Source: Parachlorella kessleri
Taxonomy: Eukaryota > Chlorophyta > Trebouxiophyceae > Chlorellales > Chlorellaceae
Reading direction: 5' to 3'
Assembly: GCA_001598975.1 (NCBI GenBank)
Contig: BBXU01002252.1
Span: forward strand, 1-58,889
Length of the DNA stretch: 58,889 nt
How positions within the stretch are numbered: position 1 is the first letter of the stretch; the number at the start of each line of letters is the position of its first letter. The translations under genes and the position numbers were made by a program. The notes under the pieces are model-generated. The model ran no database searches, had not been told where the DNA came from, and saw only the letters and a program-made list of their open reading frames with translations. Of this stretch, positions 11,068-22,920 are shown piece after piece.

Positions 11068-12975
11068 ATGGCAATTCGAGGTTGGTCCCTTGTAAGCCGG
11101 CTCAAGCTGCTGAGGACTCCAACGCTTGGCCCTGAAGGGGAAGGCACGTTAACAAGGGCGGCCAAGCTGCGGCAGGTGGCGCAGCTGTTCGTAAGGGGCG
11201 TGGCTACATACACTGCCTGCGACGCGGCTGCTGTGATAGTGGCAGGCCAGGACATCTCGGTGACTGCCCAGGTACAGTGTCCTTTGTTTAGGACACAGAC
11301 GTCCCAGATCATGTACATACGGCATGGCCCAGCCCTAACTTTGTACTCAGGTAGTGGTAGATCGAGTATTTGTGGCTGCAGGTCGGCTTTTTGGCTGCGT
11401 ACGCGGGCTATGAATCCTTGCTGGAGGGCCTAGCCAAGCTCCGCCAAAACCCGTCGACGGCATTGGCGAAGTTTCTGGACAAGGCCGGTCTTAGGCCATC
11501 GCTCACCCCCAAGCTCCCGCTGCGGCTGTCGGCCCCTACCCACATAGCGGTCTGTGCGCTCGCCGGCTACGCAGCATACAAGCTGGACTTCTTGGGAGTC
11601 GCGCACCACCACCGACTGAAACAGGGCGAGTGGGAAGCGGTGCCACTGTCTGGTAGGCAGCGCCCTGCACTGCCTGCTGTCACGGCGAAGGAGCGGAAAC
11701 TGCGGAGCCAAGAGTTTGTGGAGGAGCGCAGCAACTCTGCTCTGCAGCGTGCAGCCGAGAAAGGAGGTGAGGTTGAGCTGTGCACCACCGCAGTATCCCA
11801 CACTTGCAGTCTCCAGCATAGATACATAGATGAAAGCTATGCAGCCGTGGCAGGACAAAAGGTGTTTGTTGCGCTGGTTGCAGGGTTCTATTACCCTGCT
11901 GACCACCCGGTCACGCTGCAGGCACAGGCCATCTGTCAGCAGCTGCTGCCAGCAGCCATACTTATGTTGGAAGAGCACCATGGCAAGGACTCCCCTGTGG
12001 TGACCAGGGTGAAGGAGCACGTTGCCGACTGGCAGCCTGTTATCAAGGTGTACCATGCTGAGGGCGACTCCCCCGGCGGCTTTGCTGGCATCGGCTACAT
12101 AGCTCTCAGGGACACGCTGAGAGTCCCAGCCATAGCTCACGAGATTGGGCACACTATCTGCCGGCATGTCACAGAAAGCGCAGAGAACTCGTCTGCTTGG
12201 ACTTGGACGTGGATACCTTGGGCCTTGCCCGCCTACTTTGGGCACCTGCTGACAATGCGCCCGCCAGAGAGTGTGACAACCTATCTTATGGCCCGCAACC
12301 TCCTCCTTCTGGTCACAACACTTTTCCCAGTCGCAGCCACCAAGGCCAACGCTATGTTCCTGCAAGAGGAGCCAGCTGGTGTAGCAAGGCTGCAGCATGG
12401 GGAGGTTGGGTACAACTCTGTGGATTCCCCCAGCATGGACATAGACTATGAGCTGGAGGCAGAAAGGATGGCTATGTTCATCATGGCCAGGTATGTTGGC
12501 TTAGCCCTGGGAACGGCGGTCATGCTGAGAAATTTGGTAATGCGCTAGCGCAACTCTGGCCAGTTATGTGCAGTCATCATTTCTTGCCTAAACCCTAGTG
12601 TCTGCTTGCAGGGCCGGCTACAATCCTGCCCTGGTGCTGCATCAGCGGGGCATCTTTGGACCGAAGAGCCTTGTGCCCAAGGATCTCCTGCGCTGGGAAG
12701 GCCTGTCCAAGCACCACGTCTCACACCTTGTGCGGTTGCTGCAAGCTTGGGCGGGCGATCAGCCCCAGGAACTTACCACCATCAGCAGGGCAGAGTTGGC
12801 GGAGGGTACAGACACAGCGTGGCCAAACTTGGCCAAGCTGTTTGCGATGTACGCTGAGGTGCTGCCGGCAGCCACCGATGTGTTCAGGCTTCACCGGGGG
12901 CCCCAGCCTGCCATCAGGTGGCCTCCCAGGCTCCCCAGCTTCAAGCCCACAGCTGCTGGCTTGGCTGACAGTTGA
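11068..12975 (+). CDS. M48-family (OMA1-like) zinc metallopeptidase, copy B
   Basis: Intact paralogue of the gene at 7681. Exons 11068-11271, 11382-11766, 11884-12490 and 12612-12975 give 519 residues with consistent phases (0,1,2). The N terminus (MAIRGWSLVSRLKLLR) is basic and could target mitochondria. Hydrophobic stretches in exon 2 (AVCALAGYAAYKL) and exon 3 (ARNLLLLVTTLFPVAA) are candidate membrane segments. HEIGH at residues ~282-286 supplies two zinc ligands and the catalytic Glu; the third ligand should be the first Glu of ELEAERM (~386-390), which has Glu where most M48 enzymes have Asp. OMA1 relatives cleave inner-membrane proteins during mitochondrial stress; that role here is inferred from family only. 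Confidence 0.9.
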
Positions 12976-13702
12976 GGTGGGGCGTCCTGCAATCATCTGG
13001 GGGAGAATGCATGGAGGGAACTTGGTGACTGGGTGAGCGTGGGTGAACTCTGTGGATGCCATTTGACATGACACCCGTATTAATGCATTGGATGCTAGAT
13101 AATGCGGTATGTGCCTGCTTGGCATGGTTTACTGCTAGTCCCAGTGAATTGTATAACTAGGTTTGCAAACGTTGAGGGGGGGATGAATGACCTTAACGCT
13201 GGTGCCAACCTCTACTTGGTAAATTCTGGAATAATATGAGCTGACAGCTGAAGGCGGCCTGTCCGAAGCCACTTCTCACCAAAGAATACTCCAGACAGAA
13301 CACAACTTGGATGGATGTCACTCGTCTAGATGGTATACTTTGGCCACACAGGTCAAGCCAGTCAGGTGCTGCTGTACTAACCCCCCTAAACCACCCACCC
13401 ACCCACCACCACCACCACCACCATCACCCTTGTAGCCCACCCACGCACCATGCCACCTGTCCTGGTTCCAAGGGAAGCACAGCACAGCATGACACCTGTC
13501 CTGCAGAGCACCACTCCATGGGTATTGCCACAGATCCCCAGGGACGACTACTCGTCACGCAACGGAACTCTCTGTAGCCAGAAGTCACCATCAGAGGGGT
13601 TGACATGTCAGTGGCCCAGGCTTTTGGGCAGCTATAGCCGATGCCGCGGCCTGTGAAGCAGCGTGAAGCCCCCCTACCCACGTAGCTTATCCGCATTCCG
13701 CC
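12976..13702. promoter_or_regulatory. Intergenic region and CUL4 promoter
   Basis: No exon seen. It contains a CCA/CCAC microsatellite at 13391-13428 and, from about 13440, the proximal CUL4 promoter that is also present, diverged, at 10180-10478. Blocks kept in both copies (e.g. ACGCAACGGAACTCTC) are candidate control elements. Confidence 0.5.
13391..13428. repeat. CCAC/CCA microsatellite
   Basis: Runs of CCAC units pass into CCA units just upstream of the conserved CUL4 promoter block. The duplicate unit lacks it at the corresponding place. Confidence 0.85.
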
Positions 13703-16700
13703 ATGGCGTCCGACCTGGCAGGCAGGCCACGGCCGGTGGCGCCCCACAAGAAGCAGCTAGTGATCAAGCCCCTTAAGCTCAAACCCCAGCTCCCAGACAA
13801 CTTCGAGGCGGCCACCTGGGCAAAGCTACAGGTGAGTGCGCTTGTGTGAGAGGCTGAGGGAGGGTGGGCTCTGGGAGGGACTACCCGTTGAGGGGATGCG
13901 GCGAGGCAGCCTCCCAAACCAAGAAACCCTCACTAGACGGGTTGTGTGCACTCGGAGGGTGGTCAAGTTCAACTGTCCTTTTCTGCTCTCCGTGCTGGAC
14001 AGCCCTTCGACCCGCAGAAACTGAACCGCTTGTCACCTGTCTTCCAGCTGAACAGCTGTCCCTACAGGCAGTAAGTCAGCGAGCGGCCTCCATCCCAAAC
14101 AGCAGCGCACCTGGGTAATCTGCTGCCATCCAGCGTGGCATAATCCAGGCACATTCTGCATCCAGCCTTGTCAGTCCAGCTCATCTCTCACTTGCTGTTC
14201 GCACTACCTGCCACCCATGCTAATATTCCGCTGATATTTGAACCATGTGCCCTCCCTCCCCCCTGGCAGGCGGCGGTGCACGCGGTGCAGCAGCACACGT
14301 CAGTTGCCTGCAGCCTGGAGGAGCTGTACAGGGCTGTGGAGGACTTGTGCTTGCACAAGCTGGCGCCGCGGCTGTACGGTCGGCTGCAGCAGGAGGTGGA
14401 CAGGCACAGCGCACAGCAGGTGGGTGCTGCTGGTACCTGGCGGTGATAGCAGGAGGGAAGCAGAGCAGGATGGTGGGGGGTAGGATGGCGGGCACTGTTG
14501 AGGTAGGCAGGGAGATCGGGCAGCAGGCGGGCCCTGGTATCTGTCTACTGAGTACTGTGAGGGTGGGAGGAAGTACTGTGACAGGAGTGAGACAAGCAAA
14601 GTGCAGCCAGTGGTGCACTTGACCTGCCTGGGCACTCGTGTTTCTGTAGTGTCACTGGCGGGCAGGCCGTGCTGAGGCCCCTGCCCCTTGTGGAAGCACC
14701 CGAAAGTGTAGTATAACAATGCTCACTGCCTCGTTCATGCTATCTGCGTAACTTAGGCCTGGTCGCCCGCTCCTGCCGACCTGGGCAGGGTCCAGGGTGG
14801 CTGCCTCTTATCTTACTCTGAGCTCGCGACCCAGTGCTATACCCTTTCCGCTGGCTGCAGATTGCGCTGCTGGTGGGCAAGCTGGGCCTGGGTGGCCTCG
14901 CTTTCCTGGAACACCTGGCACGGCTGTGGGAGAACTACTGCTCGCAGCTGCTGCTGACACGGCAAATCTTCTTGTACCTGGACCGCACGTATGTGATCAG
15001 CGCCGGCGCCTCGTTGGTCAACCACAGCGCGGGCAGCGGCGGCGGCGCCGGCAACCACGGCAGCAGCAGCAGCGCCAATGGCAGCAGCGGCGGCGGTCTG
15101 GGCGGTCTGGGGGATGCGAGATCTATCTTCGACATGGGGCTGCACTTGTTTGCGGCGCACCTGCAGGCGCACCCAGAGGCAAGCACAGGGGCCAAACCCT
15201 ACATATGGCTTGCCCGGACAGCAAATCGTAGCAGTCAAAAAGCCTGCACCAGCAAAGCAAAAAAAGCCTGCACCCGCAAAGCCTTCACCTCGGGCATCTT
15301 TTGGAGCCATAGCAGTGCTGTCTGTGCTGTGTCAGGGAAGCATAGGCCTGTTTCGCAGAACTTCCGTGCCAGTAAATGGGCATGGCCGGGTGGCGGTACG
15401 CTGTTAGACATAACTGGACTAGTTTGTGTGCAGGTGGAGCGTAAGACAACACAGGGGCTGCTGGAGCAGATACACGCGGAGAGGAGCGGCGAGCCCGTGG
15501 ACCGGCAGCTGCTGCAGCACCTCATGCGCATGCTCACCAGCCTAGGGGTGAGTGGAGTTTTAGCCATGGAACATCCATGGGTTGTGTATTGGGCTGCCTG
15601 CTGCAGTACATGCCGCAGTACCTCTATTGCTGACCCAGCTATAAATTTCAGCACACGAGGGCATGAGTACCGCTTCCAGCTGGCGTGTGCTGCTGCCGGT
15701 ATCACAGAGGCAGTATGGGACCTGTGGACAACAGCGCCACGTCCCATCCAGGTGCCCCTATTTTTTCTTGTGAAACTTGCACCACCCTCTGCAGATGTAT
15801 GAGGACCGATTCCAGCGGGTGCTGCTGGAACAGACAGCATTGTTCTACGAGGCGGAGGGGGAGCGGCTCATGCAGGTAGGTTCTACGCCAGCTTGTCACC
15901 TATCTTTCAAACTACCCTAGAGAAGCAGACGTTATGGGAGAGTCTAGGAAGTGGGTGGGGTGGGGTGCCGCATGCCAGGGGCGCTTCGACAGCTAGCTTC
16001 TGGCTACAGGGCAGCAGTTGCGCGATCCGAATAGTAGCTGCAGCGCAGGTCGTGCGTGGCCGCTAGTGCTGCTGTTGGGTCCCCTACCCAGGCAGCACCT
16101 TGGCGCTGCGCCTGCCAATGTGTGCGTATGGGTCTGTGGCGGCTGGCCCTTTGCCACGCAGTGCGTGGTCCCCAGCAGACACATGCTGCTTAGAGTATTG
16201 AGGTGGGGGAAGTGCAACCCAGGCTGCTGGCCCTGCTGGCATGTACTGTGTGCAGGAGGTGGAGGTCCCTGCCTTTTTGCTGGAGTGCGAGCGGCGGCTG
16301 GCAGAGGAGTATTCCAGGTGAGGGAAAAGGCATGCACATGGTTCGGTGGGATTTGTGTGCAGCGCTTGAGGGTTGCCGAGAGGCACAACCTCCCTGCTGG
16401 AGTGTTAGCGGCAGCTGGGAGAGGCTGACCCCTGGTGTACTACAAGGATTTGGTAGGGCAGAGAGACCGGTGCTTGAGGGTGTGCAACCTTCCTTGACAA
16501 CACTGCTTTGGAGAGACAGTGCCGGTAGGTGCATTGGCAGGAGGTTCTGAAGCCGTGGTCTGGCACACCATGTCACCCACCAGAAGCTTCTCCGCTGCAC
16601 GCCTGGCCTGCGTTGTTACCAGGTCTTGACATGTCTGCACCTGTGGCTCGCCGTGCAGCATGCACCACTGTATTGCACCGTACTGTGCCGTACCATACCG

Positions 16701-19700
16701 CAGGTGTGATGCCTACCTGGAGCCCGGCACCCGCAAGGCCCTTGTGGGGACGGTGGAGCGCTGCCTGGTGGCGCGGCACATAGGGGCTGTGCTGGAGCGT
16801 GGCTTTGAGCCCATGCTGGCACAGGACAGGATAGACGACCTGGCGCGATTGTACAGGTGCGACGGGTAGGGGTGGGCGGTTAGCTAGTGCATCTGTCGCC
16901 CTGCGGGGGCGGGGGTTGCGCTGGAGGGGGGCTGGGGCCCAAGTTGGTGCAGGTGAGGGTCAAGGGCCTGGCACAAGGGTATGAGAGCTGGGAGGGACAT
17001 ATCCAGGAAGCCATTTCTTGTGGCGGGTGAGATGGGAGTGCTGGAGCCCCACTGCGGAGGGGCAATGTTGCTGGAGAACAGGCTAGGTGCCCTGGCTTGC
17101 TTGTACCAGTTTTCTAGGATTGGGGTATGGTGGTGCGGGGGGGGGGGGATGCTGCTGGTGTGCTTGCCGTTGTTGCCTGGTTGCCTGCAGGAGTGTAGCA
17201 GTAGAGCTGCGCTGTTGCTACCAGCAAAGATCGGCAGGCAGCCGAACGAATTTGGAGTTGAACAAACCCTGTCTTTTTAACTGCCCTCTCGTGCCCTCGC
17301 CACTATGCGGCGAGTCTCGCGGCCGCTGTGCATCCTCAACCTCCTCCAAAAGCCCTCTCTGTGTTGCGGGTATCCTTGCCCCGGCGCACTGCACACCATC
17401 CACCCTGCTTTGCACCCCACCACACAGCCTCATGCTGTTGCCTGTGCGCCACCTGCTGCAGCTTGTGCGCGCGCATCAACGCCTTGGAGGCGCTGCGGCT
17501 GGCCTTCCGCTCTTATATCCGCTCTGCTGGGAGCCGCATCGTGATGGATGAGGAGAAGGACACGGAGATGGTGCAGGCAAGTAGTAGAGGAAGAACTATA
17601 TCATAAAGATATGGTGCAGGCAAGTAGGAGGGACAGATCCAGAGATGGTGCAGGCAGTAGAGGAACAACATTGACACGGTGCAGGAAGGTTATGGGGTTT
17701 GAGGTTGGGAGCTGGCTGGGCAGTGTAAGTGTAGGCAGATGTTGGTAGTCATACAAGTAGATTGTCTCCCCTGCTGCTGGCAGCTGTTGGACAGTAAGGG
17801 AGGAGAGGTTATGGAGGGAACTGGGCTGGCACATCTGGCAGATTAGAAGCCGGAATGGGCATGCAAGAAGCAGTGGTGGAGCGTTGCACGACCAAGGTGG
17901 TTAAGGGGAGCATCATGCAAGCTTGGGAGTCGCCCCAGCCAGCAACCTTCCTTGAGTTTGGCTCTTTCTGTGCCCGTTGCTCTTTGCATGCTTCCCACCA
18001 GAGCATTGTTGGCTCGCTCACCTTCGCCAATGTGCAATGTGCACCCTTTCTTTCCCGCAGGCACTGCTGGATCTCAAGTCCCGCCTGGATGGCGTGCTGG
18101 AGCGGTGCTTCAACCGAAACGAGGCCTTTGCTGCAACCATCAAGGAGGGTGAGTTCATCTCAGGCCATGGGCAGTGGGGTGGAGCTGACAAAGTGGTCTC
18201 CACAGCAAGCTGGGCAGCTCTATTGACAGCAAGCCAACACAGCGGCGGAGGTGGAGCCCAGCACAACAAATGGCGCAGAAACATTCGGGGCCAGGGTTCC
18301 CATGCCCATCTTGCTTTACTTGCAGGCTCCCGAGCTTCTGACACCAGCGTGCCAAGCAGCCCGCCAGCAAGCCCACCACGTACATTTGCCTGGGCTGACT
18401 TTGATTTTACTTTACTTGACTGAATCTTGCTACGGTCTTCACCGTGGTGCAGGCTTTGAGTACTTCATCAACCAGCGGGCCAACAAGCCCGCCGAGCTGA
18501 TAGCCAAGTACATTGACCTGGTCATGCGCGGCGGCAGCCGGGCGGTGGGAGCAGTCAACGATGATGAAGTGGAAACGGCGCTGGACCGGGCGCTGGTGCT
18601 GTTCCGCTACATCCAGGTGCGCGAGGGTTGACGGTGTCGGTTCGGAGTTGGTTGGAGTGGCGCTTGAGGGAGCAGCTAGCTGGAGGTGATGTGGCCAGCA
18701 GGTGGCATTCTCCTATGCGCTGATGAGATCGTGCATGGCACCAGTGTTCACAACCGCGCCTAGTAATGACAGTTGACAGATGACTCGTGTTGTGTTTACT
18801 ACACTACACCTGGTGTACCCGCAGGGCAAGGACGTGTTTGAGGCGTTCTACAAGAAGGACCTGGCCCGCCGGCTGCTGCTGGGCAAGAGCGCAAGCCACG
18901 ACGCGGAGAAGGCCATGATCGCCAAGCTCAAGGCGGAGTGCGGGTCGCAGTTCACCAACAAGCTGGAGGGCATGTTCAAGGTTGGTGACCGCCGGCGGCC
19001 AGCTTAGAACTTATGCGTTTCTGGCTTCTGCCAGCCTGCTCTACTGGCCTCCCTGAAAGTCCGCTGTACTTGCTACTGGATGTTGCCAGCTTACTCCACC
19101 AGCTTCTGGTGGAAAACTGCCTAGCGCCTTCAGATTATCAAGCCCCGCACAGCGCCCTGTCTGCCCCGACCTTGAGGACAGCAGTTGCCTTGTCCTTCAG
19201 ACTGGACCTAAATCCTCCTGCCAGTCTGGTGCTGGCTGGTAGCTAGCTACGGTGGTTAGCTCAGGCTGCTCCGCTTGCATGGTTGCTCTTCCTGCTTTCA
19301 AACCACTCCCTCCCTCCCCACTGCAGGACATTGATTTGTCGCGCGAGATCATGGCCTCCTTCCGCCAGTCGGCCGCCTCCGCCTCGCAGCTGTCCGCAGG
19401 CGTGGACCTCAGCGTGCACATCCTCACCTCCGGCTTCTGGCCCTCCTACCCCCTCCTGGACCTCAACCTGCCGGAGCAGCTGTCCGCGGCGCAGCAGGTG
19501 GGGCGGGCGCTGGTCCCTGCGGGAGTCTGCTGTGTTGGCCTTGAGTGGCAAGTAGTTGATGCTGGCGTGTATATATCTGACGCTCACCCCAACTGGGGAG
19601 ACGAGCACCTTACTCACTTGGACCTCATTGGCGACGCAGTGAGGCATGGCAAGTCCGTCTTGCATGTGTGTGGTGGGGGTGTCACTTTTGAGAAGCCTGG

Positions 19701-22018
19701 ATGATACTCCCAGGTGCAGATGTCCTGACACGGTCCGGATGGCTGGAACAGTTGTGGTCTCTGGCCCTTCCCTTACCACCTGCCTATGACCAGCGATGCA
19801 TTGCACTGTGCGGCGCAGCACACTACTCCACTGCACTTGGGAAGTTGTCAGTCTGGCGCTCCTTGTGCCGGACTTTAGGACCCTTGACGACTGGCTTTGA
19901 CAGAGCTTGGCATGTGTATCCAGGAGCGCCCCTAAGACTGCTAAAAGTACCCTCCTTCCTACCTTGGCGTCCGGCGCCCTTGGCCCATCCAGCACGCCCC
20001 GCTGTGGTGCCCCCTCTAGCACCATCGTCCATCGTCTGCTCCCCGGGTTGGCTGCCTCTGCCGCTGCAGGTGTTCAAGGACTTCTACCTGAGCAAGCACA
20101 GCGGGCGGCGCCTGGTGTGGTACAACTCCCTAGGCACCTGCGTCATCAAGGCGCGCTTCGACCAGGGGCCCAAGGAGCTGGCGGTGTCGCTGTTCCAGGT
20201 AGGGATGTAAGGTCGGGCGGGCGGGCGGGTAGGCGGTGGTGGATTCGTTGTCCAGACGCTGGGTCGCCAAGCCATCTCCTTAGCAGACTGGAGCTCGCCT
20301 GGGACTGGGCGGCTCGTTTGCTTGCTCACCAGCAGTGCCGTAACCGCGCATGCCTCTTGCAGCTGGCTTAGCCGACCTTGTGAACAGACATTAGTCTGGT
20401 ATATGTTAGGGTGCTCATTTGCCAGTCATGTTGTTGGCAGGTTGTGCTGCTCCTGCCAGACTTGGGCTCTCACAGGCGCGGTCCAGCAATGCACGCCCTG
20501 CCAGGCTGAGTGCCTGCAACTGCAGAGGGCTGTGCTTACGACTTCCTATGAGACGATAGGCCCTTCTGGTCAACCTGCGACCAGCCATGATGAGTATGTG
20601 GGTTGCTGCGTCGCAGGCGGTCGTGCTCATGCTGTTTTCCGACGCTGACCGGCTGACCCTGGCCGACCTGCGGCAAGCCAGCGGTCTGGAGGACAAGGAG
20701 CTGCGGCGGACGCTGCAGTCGCTGGCGTGCGGCAAGGAGAGGTGGGTGGTTGGGGCTGGCGGCCGAGTGGTGGGTGCAGCAGTAGGCGGTCGGTTGGTGG
20801 CTGCAGTTGGGGCAAGCCTTGTGACCTTCAATTGGGGATGGTTGAATAATTAAGCACCCTCGGTGGTCGCAGGGTCTTCTCCAGTTTGCTGCAAAACAAA
20901 CGCAAGGGCACAGAGCCCACGGCCAGGGCTTGGGCTTGGGTGTCGTGACAGCCAACTCCTGCACACTGTTTTCGCGCCTCTTGCAGGGTGCTGCTGAAGG
21001 AGCCCAAGGGGAAGGAGGTGGGTGATGACGACGTGTTCACCTTCAACTCCGCCTACACCAGCCGGCTGTACCGCGTGAAGATCAACGCCATCCAGCTGCG
21101 GGAGACAGCGGAGGAGAATAAGAAGACGAATGATCAGGTGGGGATTGGGAGCTTCAGCGGAAACAGTAGTTAGCAGGAGGCACAAGGGGAGGAGTGGTTA
21201 AATAGCCCTGGTGAGCTTTGCAGTGAGTGTTGGGGCAGCATACCCAGGTGAACAAGAGCAAGCTCAGGGCGACATTGGTCCCGCCTGAGGACACTAGAGT
21301 GGCTGCCCTAGGCAGTGATGCAGGTGACCCCACGTGGCTTCGGTGGGTGTGAAGCATGAGGCGGTGGCGTGGTGGTCATTGCATCGCAGGTCATGCAAGA
21401 CCGGCAGTACCAGATTGACGCGGCGATCGTGCGTGTGATGAAGATGCGCAAGACGCTGCACCACAAGCTGCTGGTCAACGAGCTCATGACCCAGCTTAAG
21501 TTCCCCATCAGGGCGGTGAGTCATTGCTTACTACCAGGCGGGGGTTAGGGTGCTGGGATGTCGCACACTTTTTGCACACCACTTTTTGCAGGGTATGGCC
21601 ATGCTCGGCCACTTGGGTTCTGAGCAGTTCCCACCAGGAGAGCTGCAAGCATGCAACACTCTCTTTGTCAGATAGTCTTTACACATTGCAATGGACCCCT
21701 TCCACCAGTTTCTTTCTGGAGGAGGGTATGGGGTTACCCCGTTCCGCCGGATTTCATGATGATGGTGGAAGTGCAGTCTGAGGAGAGTGAAAGCGATTCT
21801 CGTATTACCGCAGAGGGTTAATGAGGGTGGCCTTGCCCTGAATGTCAACCCAGGAATGGTGACGTGCTGCCTCCAGCGCTAGCTGTCATCATGTGATTCC
21901 ATGCATGGCTTCTGCTGCCCTGCAGGCTGACCTGAAGAAGCGCATAGAGTCGTTGATTGATAGGGAGTACCTAGAGCGGGACGAGAGTGATACGCAGATC
22001 TACAACTACCTGGCATGA
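13703..22018 (+). CDS. CUL4: Cullin 4 (scaffold of CRL4 ubiquitin ligases), 17 exons
   Basis: Scaffold of DDB1-CUL4 ubiquitin ligases. Exons: 13703-13831, 14270-14419, 14861-15178, 15434-15547, 15795-15875, 16256-16317, 16704-16856, 17462-17576, 18061-18148, 18453-18616, 18825-18980, 19327-19497, 20070-20198, 20617-20741, 20987-21137, 21390-21515, 21926-22018. All phases agree, giving 774 residues, normal for CUL4. The N terminus ([14 protein letters not shown]) is the plant-type CUL4 start that binds DDB1. The middle contains cullin repeats ([35 protein letters not shown]); then [20 protein letters not shown] and [15 protein letters not shown] of the cullin homology domain; then the C-terminal winged helix with the neddylation-site segment IVRVMKMRK and the standard ending [21 protein letters not shown] Gly/Ser/Asn insert sits at about residues 140-165. 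Introns 3 and 8 start with GC instead of GT. Exon 1 and the promoter are the intact copy of a duplicated segment. Confidence 0.97.
15179..15433 (+). other. CUL4 intron 3: GC-AG, 255 nt, stop-free in frame
   Basis: The donor is GAG|GCAAGC and the acceptor GTGTGCAG. The length is a multiple of three and the reading frame is open throughout, so retention would insert 85 residues between HLQAHPE and [10 protein letters not shown]. It holds two tandem copies of an AAAAAGCCTGCACC-type unit and, at 15389-15404, the dispersed 16-mer GGTGGCGGTACGCTGT. Confidence 0.8.
17577..18060 (+). other. CUL4 intron 8: GC-AG with reiterated splice-donor sequence
   Basis: The exon ends GAGATGGTGCAG|GCAAGTAG. Close copies of ATGGTGCAGGCAAGTAG recur about 35 and 70 bases downstream (near 17611 and 17645), the last shortened to GCAGTAG. 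The acceptor is CCCGCAG at 18060. Confidence 0.75.
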
Positions 22019-22920
22019 GCAGGGCCGCTGCTGAAACCGAAAACTTGCAGCGAAGTCCTTTGCCAGGCTTATGAAGGGTTGGTGGCTCAAGGCCTTCCCC
22101 AGACTGGACAGGGATGTTCGCCAGGGATGTTCGCCGCTGGTAGCCTAAGAGAGTGGATTGGGTGTTATGCCGTCCCACCAGAGCGTGCTGCAGGAACTTG
22201 CAGGCTGCCAGCATGCAATTTAATGTTTCCATAGAGGTCATACACATGTTAGCATAGATAGGTTTCAAGTGTCTGCATGCTTACGTAATTTGGAGCAGTT
22301 TGTGGACCGTGGAAATACCAGCATGCCTGCCCTTCAGTAGCCTTGGCCAGCCATATGTCCTGATGACCTTCGTTGGCAAGATAGAGCTGCTGGCCAGGAA
22401 GGCTTCATGAGATACCTGGTACATGTAGTTGCACCAGTTGAAAACCAGCAGTTGCACCAGTGGCAACCTGGGCCATGGATGGGCAGGGCCGCGGCACCTT
22501 TGTTTCAACTCCAGGAGCAGCGACTGTCTGCGTACGTTGTCGACACTGCTACTAGCAAACTTAGTAAATCGCCATCAAATACGACTTAGCTCAAACAGGT
22601 GACATAGCCATGCAACAGGCCACCCTTATCCCCTATGAAACACCTTTCCAGTCGCATGCACCCTCTTCTGGCAGCTTCCTTTGTGCAAGTCGTCTCAGCA
22701 TGGTTACACTAGCTCTAGCACTGCACCCGCCACGCATGCCAGCTCTACAGCTTGAGAACATATTACCATGAAGAAACCCAACAGCTGGTTAAGCAGTCCA
22801 AACTTGGCACTGGTGCAGCTCATCTCCTGTCGGTGCAGCGGTGGGTGCCAACATCATCTAGCTGGCTATTCACTGTACAGGAAGTGATGACTTGCCCTCA
22901 GAGACGCGCGCAGTGGTGCC
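22019..22920. other. Region between CUL4 and Clp-N/ankyrin gene 1
   Basis: No coding exon. From about 22330 to 22920 it matches 28890-29489, i.e. the duplicated 3' flank of the Clp-N/ankyrin units. Confidence 0.6.
22704..22708 (-). terminator. TGTAA poly(A) signal of Clp-N/ankyrin gene 1
   Basis: TGTAA on the minus strand, about 213 bases past the stop, within a GGTTACACT block that is also kept behind the second copy at 29260-29264. Confidence 0.55.

Larger units (their letters stand above)
10933..13912 (+). repeat. Tandem duplication unit B (M48 peptidase + functional CUL4 5' end)
   Basis: Second copy of the unit at 7541-10676, extending through CUL4 exon 1 into intron 1, where similarity fades after the shared GATGCGGCGAGGCAG block. 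Confidence 0.85.

Noticed and set aside
13391..13428. CRISPR-like or telomeric array at the CCAC repeat
   Set aside because: It is a simple microsatellite without unique spacers, and the unit is not a telomere repeat.
14003..14072. Small CUL4 exon between exons 1 and 2 ([17 protein letters not shown])
   Set aside because: Joining exon 1 (WAKLQ) directly to exon 2 ([11 protein letters not shown]) already matches plant CUL4 without a gap; an extra exon would add unsupported residues.
20867..20948. Alternative CUL4 exon after GGTCGCAG ([16 protein letters not shown])
   Set aside because: It runs into a stop without a cullin-like continuation, and the exon at 20987 restores the cullin sequence in the correct phase.
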